From the NCBI GenBank assembly GCA_014904985.1, contig MU128915.1, positions 461,119 to 513,330 on the forward strand: 52,212 nt of DNA. Reading direction: 5' to 3'. The stretch comes from Hydnum rufescens UP504 (Eukaryota; Basidiomycota; Agaricomycetes; Cantharellales; Hydnaceae). Below the pieces are notes generated by a model. The model saw nothing but the letters and a program-made list of their open reading frames with translations, searched no databases and had not been told where the DNA came from. Each line of letters begins with the position of its first letter. The first letter of the stretch is position 1. Position numbers and translations under genes: made by a program. Below are positions 44,101-52,212 of this stretch, piece by piece.

Positions 44101-44322
44101 CACCAACTATTCACTAGCCTGCACCCCCTGTATGAACATCTGGAGGACCTGCCCATGGTCACATGGTACCTAAGTGCCCCTGTCGGATTCATCTGGAATA
44201 AACTGACCCAGGACACAACCGACTCTTTACTCTGGAACCAGCTGCATGCATACCAACTCCATGCGTTCACGGACTTGACTTGCACCATTAACTCAGTGAA
44301 AGCCATACCCAAAGCTCAACAC
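38101..44322 (+). pseudogene. Ty3 element A gag-pol, one frame with TGA stops
   Basis: A single frame covers 6.2 kb with no frameshift. Gag end: CX2CX4HX4C knuckle (about 38731-38772). Protease: DSGAT (39181-39195). Reverse transcriptase: MPFGW (about 40652-40666) and YIDD (40744-40755). RNase H: YTDASDVAL (about 41188-41214) and MDHAALQWAKTYENAN. Integrase: HHCC finger ending CDVC (about 42328-42340), DFITGLP (about 42424), SDWDPQF (about 42601-42621, Arg to Trp from CGG to TGG) and HHPQTDGQ. Chromodomain: about 43312-43480, with LVHWCGYGAEHDSW. About 26 TGA and one TAA (43957) interrupt. Several TGA sit where the family has Arg. The 3' end is lost at about 44322. Confidence 0.85.
43490..44322 (+). 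pseudogene. Post-chromodomain extension of element A pol
   Basis: After the chromodomain the frame stays open for about 275 more codons with only a TGA (43759) and a TAA (43957). It reads as a mixed hydrophobic and aromatic protein (HYGYTFHDVLHGTL, SESLDELQASWDYAW, LHPLYEHLEDLP). I do not recognise a domain. It runs into the element end at 44323, so the true C-terminus is unknown. Confidence 0.5.
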
Positions 44323-44429
44323 ACCTTGGTCAGCCACTTGGGCTGACCTTAATAGGTGGGACAAATCCCTCATCTAGTCAGCCTAAGAGGTCTATTTTTT
44401 CTTTGATGTCAATTGACAATCCTTGGATG

Positions 44430-44747
44430 TCAAATTGACATCTGGCCATCTTTCTGGAGCAGAATCAAACACTGTGAGCAGAAGCATATGGATATATTTG
44501 GTTGGGGGGTATCGGGATAGGTCCTGGAATGCCCGGGGACACCCCTGAATGGGTCAGTGGGCCTGTTGATTCCCAATATGGAAATGTAATTACATAATAG
44601 CCTAAATAGGAAAGTATGTAATTCACCCAAAAAGCGGTGACATAATCATCCACAATAATAGTATTATGTAATATATTATATAATTAATTGATGACATAAT
44701 TATATTATATTAATATTATCTATTACCTAATATACATATTATCTAAT
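44430..44747. other. Spacer, no gene
   Basis: Contains GGGGTATCGGGATAGG-like sequence, then a very AT-rich stretch (44590-44747) of TATTA/TAATA words. Nothing coding. Confidence 0.4.
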
Positions 44748-45180
44748 TAATTATATAATATAGGTCACATGACCAGCACTCATGTGCCAGTCATGCAAAA
44801 AAGAGGGGGCACCCCTGCCCCAGACCAACTGGAGGGGGGGCAGGGGTCAGAGGGGCCCACCAGAGGGGATGGGGGCCCCTGGGTGAGCACTTAGGGGATC
44901 CTATAATGGGGGGTCGACAGGTTAGTTAAAAAAATCAATAGTGTGCAAAAAGGGCAGCCAGAGGCTGCCCTTTTTGCACTAGAGTAGCTAAGATCATTAA
45001 TAACATACCTTAACACCACACCCCAGTCTATACTGGGGTGTGGTGGCTTGTCCTGGGCTCTTGGTAGATCGAGGTGGTGGTGTTGTGCAACAGAAAAATT
45101 TTCTGGCAATTGCTGGTAAAATGAACCCAGGACTCAACACTGGCAGTTGCCCAGTTTCAAAGGCAAGGCCAACCTTGCTG
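44748..45180 (-). mobile_element. Second hairpin-intron family, copy 1
   Basis: Shares TAATTATATAATATAGG, GTCACATGACC and the following 430 bp with 51780-52212. It has the same module logic as E0/X: intron hairpin 44943-44979 (AGGGCAGCC pairing with GGCTGCCCT), donor complement ACATACCTTA, exon hairpin 45014-45043 (CACACCCCAG pairing with CTGGGGTGTG) and box CTGGCAATTGCTGG (45103-45116). The ends differ from the GGTCAGTCA family. Confidence 0.75.
44901..45008 (-). other. Predicted intron (second family)
   Basis: Minus strand: donor TAAG|GTATGT at 45008, hairpin 44943-44979, branch TAACTAACC at about 44930-44938, acceptor ATTATAG at 44901. Length is 108 nt. Confidence 0.5.
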
Positions 45181-45429
45181 CTTATGGAAAAACCCTCAAT
45201 GCACGTACTAGAGTAGACCATATAATAAGGGTGATAGATGGATACCTCCTCAATAAACTTTGGATCATAGGCCAATCTCATATCAAGATTCTATTAAAAC
45301 AAAGTCCTAAATGGCAGATAATTGGATGATTGGTTATCAATCTTGATGTTGGTCTTTTGTGTCATTATTTCGACTGCTACTTCTATGCAGTTATAGATCA
45401 ACATTTAAGCAAAAGATCCTATGCATAGT

Positions 45430-48060
45430 TATGGGATATGAAAGGAACCAGTGCTGGACATTAAAAATTCATTCCTCCCAAGAAAATAGCTGGGGGGTAA
45501 CTTGAAAGAACTTGCACAGGAGCATAAGCTGCCACAATGTACTAAATTTGCAAGAACATCCCCCAATCTACTAATTAGGAGTGAACGTGGCACAATAATA
45601 GCCAGAGCCACTGGACATGCCAAAAATTAAGGAGTGCAAGGATGCACTCTGAACATTTGGCATCTGGTGGATTTGTACTGTTTTTCAGCAGAAGACCTAG
45701 TCAGAATTTCAGCCATTATCTGACTGAGGAGGTGCAGCATAATGGAGGAAACAAGTTTAAACATGACAGGCTCAATTACTCCCCCCACATGAGGAAAGGT
45801 ATGGACTTGAATTAGACATGGGTTATGGATCAGTATAATTAAACTACCATGCCAAAATCAGCCATATTCTGTTTACTTTGACAGTTCAACTCCTTTTCAG
45901 GCAAAAAGAGAACAACAAGCTCTATGTGAATGTTAACAGCCTTTAAATTACACCCAACAACTAGGTGGAATAGACTTTATCTATAGATCCCTGACTGTAT
46001 CCCAACAACTGGTATTCGAATTGGGAGTGTGGAAGTAGCTTAGAATTGAGGCGCCGGGGGAGGAAATCAAAAGTGAATTAATAAGATGTATGAGCAGGGG
46101 GGCTCTCGAATTCGCACCTGAGTAATTACATATATGGGGAGTTACGATGGCGATATCAGCTCCAACTGGGACTCCATTTAGGCAGTGTTCCACAGGCCTC
46201 CCCCCTTAAACAACATTATTCTCCCCCAGACAGCCTGTCGTATCCTGTAAATTCCCCTGAAAAATGCCACGACTGTGGGTCCTCAACACATCGTATAGGG
46301 GTTCCTTCAAAAATTGATCGATGTATGACTCCAGTCGTTAGTCGTCGCATAACTATTTTTCAAATTTCCTACTGGATACACCCTCCAGTTGGGGACACTT
46401 CCAGAGCTCAAGTTCACTTTGATTTTTGTAGGTCACAACCTGCTGCACGTATTTGAGGGCTCAGCACCAGCATCTTGTCAGCCCTCTGGCAGCTATTGAA
46501 TGTCGTCACATGACCACAGATTCTTCCCTCCCCTGCTTCACTCAGTCATCCCGAATTGTTGCTTGTCCATCTGTAGTAGTAGTGTTGTGACAGTGCATGA
46601 TTCAAATTTCAGAGGAGTTCCATGCCAATGATTGATTTGATTATTCAAGAACATTCTTGATCAAGTTCAATTTGGTCGAACCGAGCAGCTATTTAGTGGA
46701 AATATGCTGTGTCTGACCGCCAAATTTAATTGATCGTAGAATGTTTCTTGACCTCAGATCAATATTGCTGGATCTCCTGAAAATTTGAATCATGGCACTG
46801 TCACACTAACTACTACAGATGGGAAACAAAAGTCCACAACAAAATTGCGATGACTGGTGAAGCAGGGGCGAGGGGAAAGAGTCTGGCCATGGATGCACCC
46901 TGGTCAAAGAAGTGCTGGCGATGGGTGAAATGTGGGTGCTGATTTCCATGATGAATCAGGTGTGACCTTGACAAAAACTTCAAAAGGATTGAGCTCTGGA
47001 GGGGTCCCCAACTGAGGTGTTATCTCGTGAACTTGAAATGCGCGGAGATATTATGGAGACTTAACACTGGAGTCATAAATTGAAACTTTTGAGAATGCTA
47101 TAGATGTGTTTGGATACCAAGTGTGCATTTCAGGGATATACAGTGAAGAGGCTCTGGGAGAGAATTTGTTGTTCTAGGGGGGAGGCCTGTGGGAAACACT
47201 GCCTTGAATCGATGGAGTCATTGGGCGAATCCTGCATGACACTCCCCACTAAGTGTAGTTACGACTCAGTGGTTAATAATCAGCGCCACCCTGCTCTAAT
47301 CTTCTGGTAATTCCTGTTTTGATCTTCCTCCCCCTCCCTCATTTAAACTACTGCCACAACTCCATGGATCCATTTTTGGACATCAGGGACTTAATAATTA
47401 AAGCCTATTTCCACCTATTATTGGGTGTTAATTAAAAGTGTTTAACTTCATAGGTCGCTTGTTGTTCTCTTTTTGCCTGAAAGGGAAGTTGAATGTTATG
47501 AAGTAAACAGAATATGCTGTTTTTTGGCATCATGGCTATTAATTTATGATCAAACCCATGTCTAATGTCAAGTCCATACCTTTCTCTGTGGGGGGTTTGA
47601 GTGGAATTGATTTTCAATGTTAAACTTGTTTTCCCATATCTCTTGTACCTTCTGAGTAATATGGCTGAAATTTTGATATGTCTTTGCCTAATACAGTCTA
47701 TTCTATCACATGCCAATTTCAGAGTATCCTTCACTCCTTACCATTTTTGTTCGCATTTCCAGTGGCTTTCTGGTACATTGTCCAGTCACTCCCTTTAAAG
47801 TAGGTAGATTGGGCTGATGTTTGCAGCAATTAATTAGTACATTGTGCCTTATTTGCTCTGGTGCAATATTTTCAAATCCCTCAGCTATTTCTTGGGGAGG
47901 AGATGAATGTTTTAATGTCCAGACTTGTTCCTTCATATCTCCATCAACCTTATGCATGGAATTTGGCTGAAATTTTGACTATGATTTGCGTTGGTATCTC
48001 TAATCACTGCAATTTCCGAGCGTCCGCCCAGCGCTTATGTATTGGCAAGTTCCAGTGGTT
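45430..48060. repeat. Giant diverged palindrome centred near 46695
   Basis: Blocks pair in reverse order over about 1.3 kb per arm. Examples: 45785-45830 (GAAAGGTATGGACTTG) with 47565-47600; 45885-45975 (CAGGCAAAAAGAGAACAAC) with 47395-47485; 46385-46420 (CCAGTTGGGGAC) with 46985-47025; 46525-46600 (CATCTGTAGTAGTAG) with 46800-46870; 45435-45480 with 47895-47945. Arms are roughly 70-75% alike by eye. No ORF of note. It may be the core of an old foldback element. Confidence 0.7.
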
Positions 48061-48749
48061 CCGGTGATGTTTTTACTGCTCTCATTGTTTCAGGCACTAA
48101 TCATTGGCCCTGGGCCTGATTTTTTCACTCTATTGGGGTCCCTAGAGGCCCATCCATCTATCCCAGGCACCTCCCCTGGTCCTGGGCCCCCATTGGGCTG
48201 GATGCCTAAATGTTTTTTTGGATGCACTTCATCCAATTTCCGCATTTAGGCATTTTTTAAAATAGGAAATACTGTATAATGTAATGGGATATTATCTCAT
48301 GCACCCATCCTCATTGGGCTATCTGATTACCGCATTTAGGCATTTTTATTATACAGTATATCTGGTGTATATATTAATTATTAATTTTGTTGTGGTCTGC
48401 TGTAGAAGAGAAAACGTTCAAGCCTCAAAACCCCTTGGGTTAAGCCCTTCAAGAAAAATCTGCATCTTGCCAGCATTGAACTCTGGAAGAGAGGTATAAC
48501 CACTTATACTAAGGAAGTCCGCATTTTGGCACATGACTTAAAGGCAGGTGATCTAGCAAGGGGTTAGTAAGGAGAGAGATGAGTAAGACAATTGGTAAGG
48601 TGATTAGTGAGCATGACTAAAGGGTGAGTAAGGGGATTAGTAAAAGGATGAGTCATGTGGAGGGTTCAGAAAGGTATAAAGAGAGGGGGGAATTTAGTGC
48701 AGAAGAGCATCTGAGGAGGAGTCCCCTCCAAGGATCAAAGTGCCCTGAG
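48061..48749. other. Intergenic, short repeats only
   Basis: A CCGCATTTAGGCATTTTT direct repeat (about 48239-48256 and 48331-48348) with ATACTGTATAAT and ATTATACAGTAT in opposite senses hints at a small decayed inverted-repeat element. About 48570-48655 is a degenerate AGTAAGGGGATT-type minisatellite. No gene. Confidence 0.45.
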
Positions 48750-49591
48750 TGTCAGGATCAAATTGACATTTGCTTCCGCCTAAGGACTTACCCGTCGGAG
48801 TATCATTCTTCATTGACTCTATCATATGGCGCCTACTTCCTCAAATGCTCTTGTCTCCTCTCTCCCTCCATTCACTACGGGGGTTATTGTCATCCTTGCC
48901 ATTATTGGCATTTCTCTTATTATTATTGCCCTTGTTCTATCAGGCCTTGGCCAGCGGGCTATGGGCTGGGTAGTCACCAGTGGCAGCATTGGCGCCCTTG
49001 TCAGCACCTGTCGTTCCCTCGCTCCCCACATGAGTCCATGGAGTTGCCAATCCAGACTCCCCCTCCTCCTCCTCTACCCCCAGTCCCTGAATCCACATCA
49101 CCTGTCCCAATCTGTACTCCATCCACGTCATTACGGTCATTTGACACTTTGGACACCTTTGGAGTACCCAGGCGTACACTGCCTTGGAAGTACATACGCT
49201 AAGGGGGATACATATGGAAGTTGGGGCATAGCCATGTGGAGGTGCGCCAGATTCGTACACAGCTGCGTCTAGCTTAGTGAGGCTTAAGTGTATGGTGGCT
49301 GTGGAGGCTGACTGATGGGCTGTGGAGCCGGCATTCTAGGAGGATCCGGAAGGTTATGGAAGACGGCGGAACTCTGAAGGTTGGAGGCTGTGTGCAGGAA
49401 ATTAGTATTTATTAGCCCTTCGCAGTTGGGGATCACCAGTTTTGATCTCTCAGGATCTCCCACTGCGATAGGTGCGAGACTTGTGTGTCCTTGTTGTGTG
49501 GTGTATACTCAGGATTCCCACTGCGATAGCGTGTGGTTAATTAATTCTTTCCTCTTCCTGTTTGTGGCTTCGACGGCAGCTCGCCCTGACA
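48750..49591 (+). repeat. Solo LTR of Ty3 B family
   Basis: 842 bp, TGTCAGGATCAAATTG...CGCCCTGACA, in opposite orientation to element B. It is flanked by perfect 5-bp duplications CTGAG (48745-48749 and 49592-49596). It is CpG-richer than the B copies and carries the LTR ORF in two frames (48826 onward for the membrane part, the Pro-rich part ending at 49202). Confidence 0.9.
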
Positions 49592-49796
49592 CTGAGGATC
49601 TGAGATTTTGCAAAGTGCCATAAATGAGGCACTTGACTTGCTTGATGTCAAAATATTTGTCAAATTCTAATTGCCAGTGTCAAATTCAGTCTTTGATCAT
49701 CACTTGACATCAAACTTGATTTCAGCCATTTAGGCCTACCTAAGTCATCAACATGTCCCTCCTTTTAAGGCCCCTCTATATGGCTGACCAGGCTGG

Positions 49797-50062
49797 TGTC
49801 ACTCTTGTTCTTTATGAGTGCACCCTAAGTTAATAATGGTTTTTAGGACATTTTTCCGTTTATGAAAACACCTTCCTTTTATATCCCATTGCTCATCTAC
49901 CTGTATAGATTATCGGATACACCTGAAGGCTTTCCTCAGTCCTCTAATACGAGACTGAGGTAAGCTGAGAAGTACTGCTATTCCACTCCTTTCAGACTTC
50001 TTACATATTGTATATAGTTCTATTATCCAGGTACTATCTACAATAATAACAGTCCTCTGACA
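49797..50062 (+). repeat. Copia 5' LTR
   Basis: About 266 bp from TGTCACTC to CTCTGACA. The start is set by the TG and by the preceding element end at 49796. The end is set by the primer site that follows. No 3' LTR is in the window. Confidence 0.6.
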
Positions 50063-50075
50063 GGTTATGGGCACA
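50063..50075 (+). promoter_or_regulatory. Copia primer-binding site
   Basis: GGTTATGGGCACA directly after the LTR resembles the anticodon-arm site of initiator tRNA-Met used by copia- and Ty5-type elements (half-tRNA primer). The gag ATG at 50067 overlaps it. Confidence 0.6.
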
Positions 50076-51779
50076 TTAGCTCCAGCTACTACCAGTGGAA
50101 CTCCTGTGGATCCAAATGGGCGACTATTTGCCTCAATCCCTAAACCCACTGGCAATGGCGGAAATTTTATGCTGTGGAAATACCGTGTGCGAGAAATTCT
50201 CGAAGCATGTGACCTTCTTGATTATGTCACTGGTGACAATTACAAGAAGGAGCCCAGTGGGGATTCTGAGGGCCATGCAGCTTGGATAACCAAGAACCAT
50301 GAGGCATGCCAACAGATCACCCTCACTCTAGAGGATGAACTGCTTACAGGAGTAATGCATCTTACTGATGCAAAAGCCATCTGGACTGCCCTTTGTACAC
50401 ACTATGAAGGGTCTGGTGTACAAGCTATTTCTTACCTGATGGGGAAAATCTGGTGTGAACAATTCAATGACTCATCCAACCTAGAGACACAGATTAATGA
50501 GCTGCAGTCTCATGCCCTGAAGCTCACAAACCTCGGATTTGGACTCCCCAATAATATCCTTGCCATTGCCATCCTCCTCTCACTTCCACCCTCCTACAGC
50601 ACTCTCCAAACTTCCATTGGTGTTACTGCTGATGACAAACTTGACTTGTATAAGGTTGTTACCTTAATTCTTGCCAAACAGCAATGTTGCCGGGAAACTG
50701 GTGATGCAGCATTCCGAGCCTGTGCAGTTAAAGCCAAGAATGGAAAGGATGGGAAAGACAGAAAGAAAAGGAAAAGATGCATGAACTGCTGGCGATTTGG
50801 TCACACCATTGAGAAATGCTACTCGAAAGGGGGAGGAGCAGAAGGTCAAGGACCACCAAACCAAGAGGAGAAAGGGAAGGTCACTAATGAGACCTCTGGA
50901 ACATCGAATACTGGAGGAAATTTGTCAAGCCAGTGGATTTATTCATGGCATTTACAAGTGACGAGAAGTGATATTGATGACACCAATGACAAACATATTG
51001 AGCTACATGTTTCAAACAAACTTTCATCCCCAAGTTGCCAACAAACCTGGATTGTGGATTCTGGTGCCTCTGCTCACATGTCATCACAACAGGGCTGGTT
51101 CAGTACATACCAGAAGATACATCCCCCAACACCGTGTTTGGCTAGGAGATCACCACTATATCAAAGCAGTGGGCAAAGGTCAAATAATGGTTGAGATGGA
51201 TATGGGGGACCAATACATCCATACCTGCGATATTCCAATCAGTTCTACATGTGCCTAATATAAATGGCAATCTACTCTCAGTGTGACAGCTCTTGTGCTC
51301 TGGCTACTTTACCCAATTTGGTATAGACGAATGCACCATCCTTAATTCTAAAAACAAGGTCATCAGACATGCTCCTATTGACGGCAACCTGTATACCTTG
51401 CAAGTCTCTATCCACACAGAGGAACAGGCATGTGTCACTGTCACTCCCCCTGGCAAGCATGTACTTGCCATTGGTTCAACCTCTTCACACACCTCTATTG
51501 AGACTTGGCATTGGCAACTGGGCCACACAAATTATGACTCAATCTGTGACATGGGTAAATAAGGACCTTGTCAAAGGCATGAATGTCTTACCTGGATTGA
51601 AGGAGCCCTCTTCCATTTGCAAGCCATGTGTTGAAGGGAAGCATGTGTGGACCCCAATTCCAAAAGAGACATCGACACATGCCAATACTGTACTTGGTTG
51701 TGTATTTTCCGATGTCTGGGGGCTGGCACCGATTGCTACACCATCAAAAGAGCAATACTACATCCTATTCATTGACAAC
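50067..51779 (+). pseudogene. Copia gag-pol, truncated
   Basis: The gag frame 50067-51194 has a UBN2-like region (WKYRVREILEACDLLDYV, about residues 33-50), a Lys-rich linker and a zinc knuckle CMNCWRFGHTIEKC (about 50779-50820). The protease motif WIVDSGASAHMSS follows (about 51049-51087). Frames then shift near 51130-51180, with a stop near 51257. The gag-pre-integrase part has WHWQLGHTNYDSI (about 51510-51548), and the integrase start has CKPCVEGKHVWTPIPKE and FSDVWG. The ORF stops at FIDN (51779), where the next element begins. RT and RNase H are not in the window. Confidence 0.8.
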
Positions 51780-52212
51780 TAATTATATAATATAGGTCAC
51801 ATGACCAGCACTCGTGTGCCAGTCATGCAAAAAAGAGGGGGCACCCCTGCCCCAGACCAACTGGAGGGTGGGGCAGGGGTCAGAGGGGCCACCAGAGGGG
51901 ATGGGGGCCCTGGGTGAGCACTTAGGGGATCCTATAATGGGGGTCGACAGGTTAGTTAAAAATTCAATAGTGTGCAAAAAGGGCAGCCAGAGGCTGCCTT
52001 TTTGCACTAGAGTAGCTAAGTCATAATAACATACCTTAACACCACACCCCAGTCTATACTGGGGTGTGGTGGCTTGTCTCGGGCTCTTGGTAGATCGAGG
52101 TGGTGGTGTCGCGCAACAGAAAAATTTTCCGGCAATTGCCGGTAATTGAACCGGGACTCAACACCGGCAGTTGCCCAGTTTCAAAGGCAGCCACCTGCTG
52201 CTATGAAAAAGC
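51780..52212 (-). mobile_element. Second hairpin-intron family, copy 2 (runs off window)
   Basis: Matches 44748-45180 base for base apart from small indels and CpG changes. It keeps CpGs that copy 1 has lost (CCGGCAATTGCCGG at 52129-52142 versus CTGGCAATTGCTGG). Intron hairpin 51970-52006 and exon hairpin 52041-52070. Its left end at 51780 interrupts the Copia integrase. Confidence 0.8.

Larger units (their letters stand above)
44323..49796. mobile_element. Candidate large element with GGTCAGCCA ends
   Basis: The left end ACCTTGGTCAGCCACTTGG (44323) and right end TATGGCTGACCAGGCTGG (to 49796) form short inverted repeats. Both sides have nearby TTGATGTCAA/TTGACATC words (44402-44450 and 49640-49720) and related AATAGG-GGGACA / TGTCCC-CCTT segments. 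Its left end cuts element A. No matching duplication was found (CTCAACAC versus TGTCACTC), so the pairing of the two ends is tentative. Confidence 0.45.

Noticed and set aside
38101..44322. TGA recoded as tryptophan (mitochondrial-type code)
   Set aside because: TGA falls at several family Arg positions, TGG is used normally for Trp, and CpG decay explains the pattern.
38101..44322. Repeat-induced point mutation of the ascomycete type
   Set aside because: CpA-targeted change would make TAA and TAG from CAA and CAG; only one TAA and no TAG are seen.

Overview
This window is almost entirely transposable-element DNA from a filamentous fungus, most likely a basidiomycete (Agaricomycetes). That placement is inferred from the element families: chromodomain Ty3 elements, a Copia element with a half-tRNA primer site, fungal pogo and IS630-type DDE elements, and stop codons made by CpG deamination. 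I see no host protein gene, rRNA, tRNA or CRISPR array.

The main feature is a set of large palindromic DNA elements, named here E0, X, Y, Z, W and V. They are built from one repeated module of about 250-300 bp. In transcript sense a module is: an 'exon' ending in a strong hairpin (C-rich CACACACCCGC arm pairing with GCGGGTGTGTG), a 5' splice site AAG|GTRAGT or AAG|GTATGT about 8-16 nt later, a 96-117 nt 'intron' with a second hairpin (GCAAAAAGAGCAGC pairing with GCTGCTCTTTTTGC), a CTAAC/CTAAT branch point and a TTATTCTAG-type acceptor. Modules point outward on both arms from a long central palindrome, and a CCGGCAATTGCCGG box lies between the centre and the first module. Exon lengths do not keep codon phase, so the predicted product is a spliced, structured noncoding RNA made divergently. 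The element ends are TIRs of about 75 bp (GGTCAGTCA plus an AGGTACC/GGTACCT palindrome). Inserts are flanked by 8-bp duplications, clearest for X+Y inside E0. No transposase for this family is visible here.

Layout: 1-2550 and 11774-12328 are the two arms of E0, split by X+Y (2559-11765). Z is 12397-17034. W starts at 17122 and is interrupted by a decayed pogo-type transposon (17745-20882). V starts at 21828 and is interrupted by an IS630-like transposon (23547-26761). A Ty3 element 'A' enters V near 27608 and carries a nested Ty3 element 'B' (29699-36709) plus an unidentified 1.3-kb block. A is cut at about 44322 by another TIR-like end, behind which lie a module of a second hairpin-intron family (44748-45180), a diverged giant palindrome (about 45.4-48.06 kb) and a solo LTR of B (48750-49591). 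A Copia element (49797-51779) is broken by a second copy of the 44748-type element, which runs off the window.

Age differs sharply along the window. E0, X and Y keep many CpGs. Z, W, V and Ty3 A are CpG-poor, and 26 of the 27 in-frame stops in Ty3 A (38101-44322) are TGA, several at conserved Arg positions. From about 5560 to 10230 the sequence keeps its CpGs but is full of small indels that break hairpin arms, which looks like unpolished long-read consensus.
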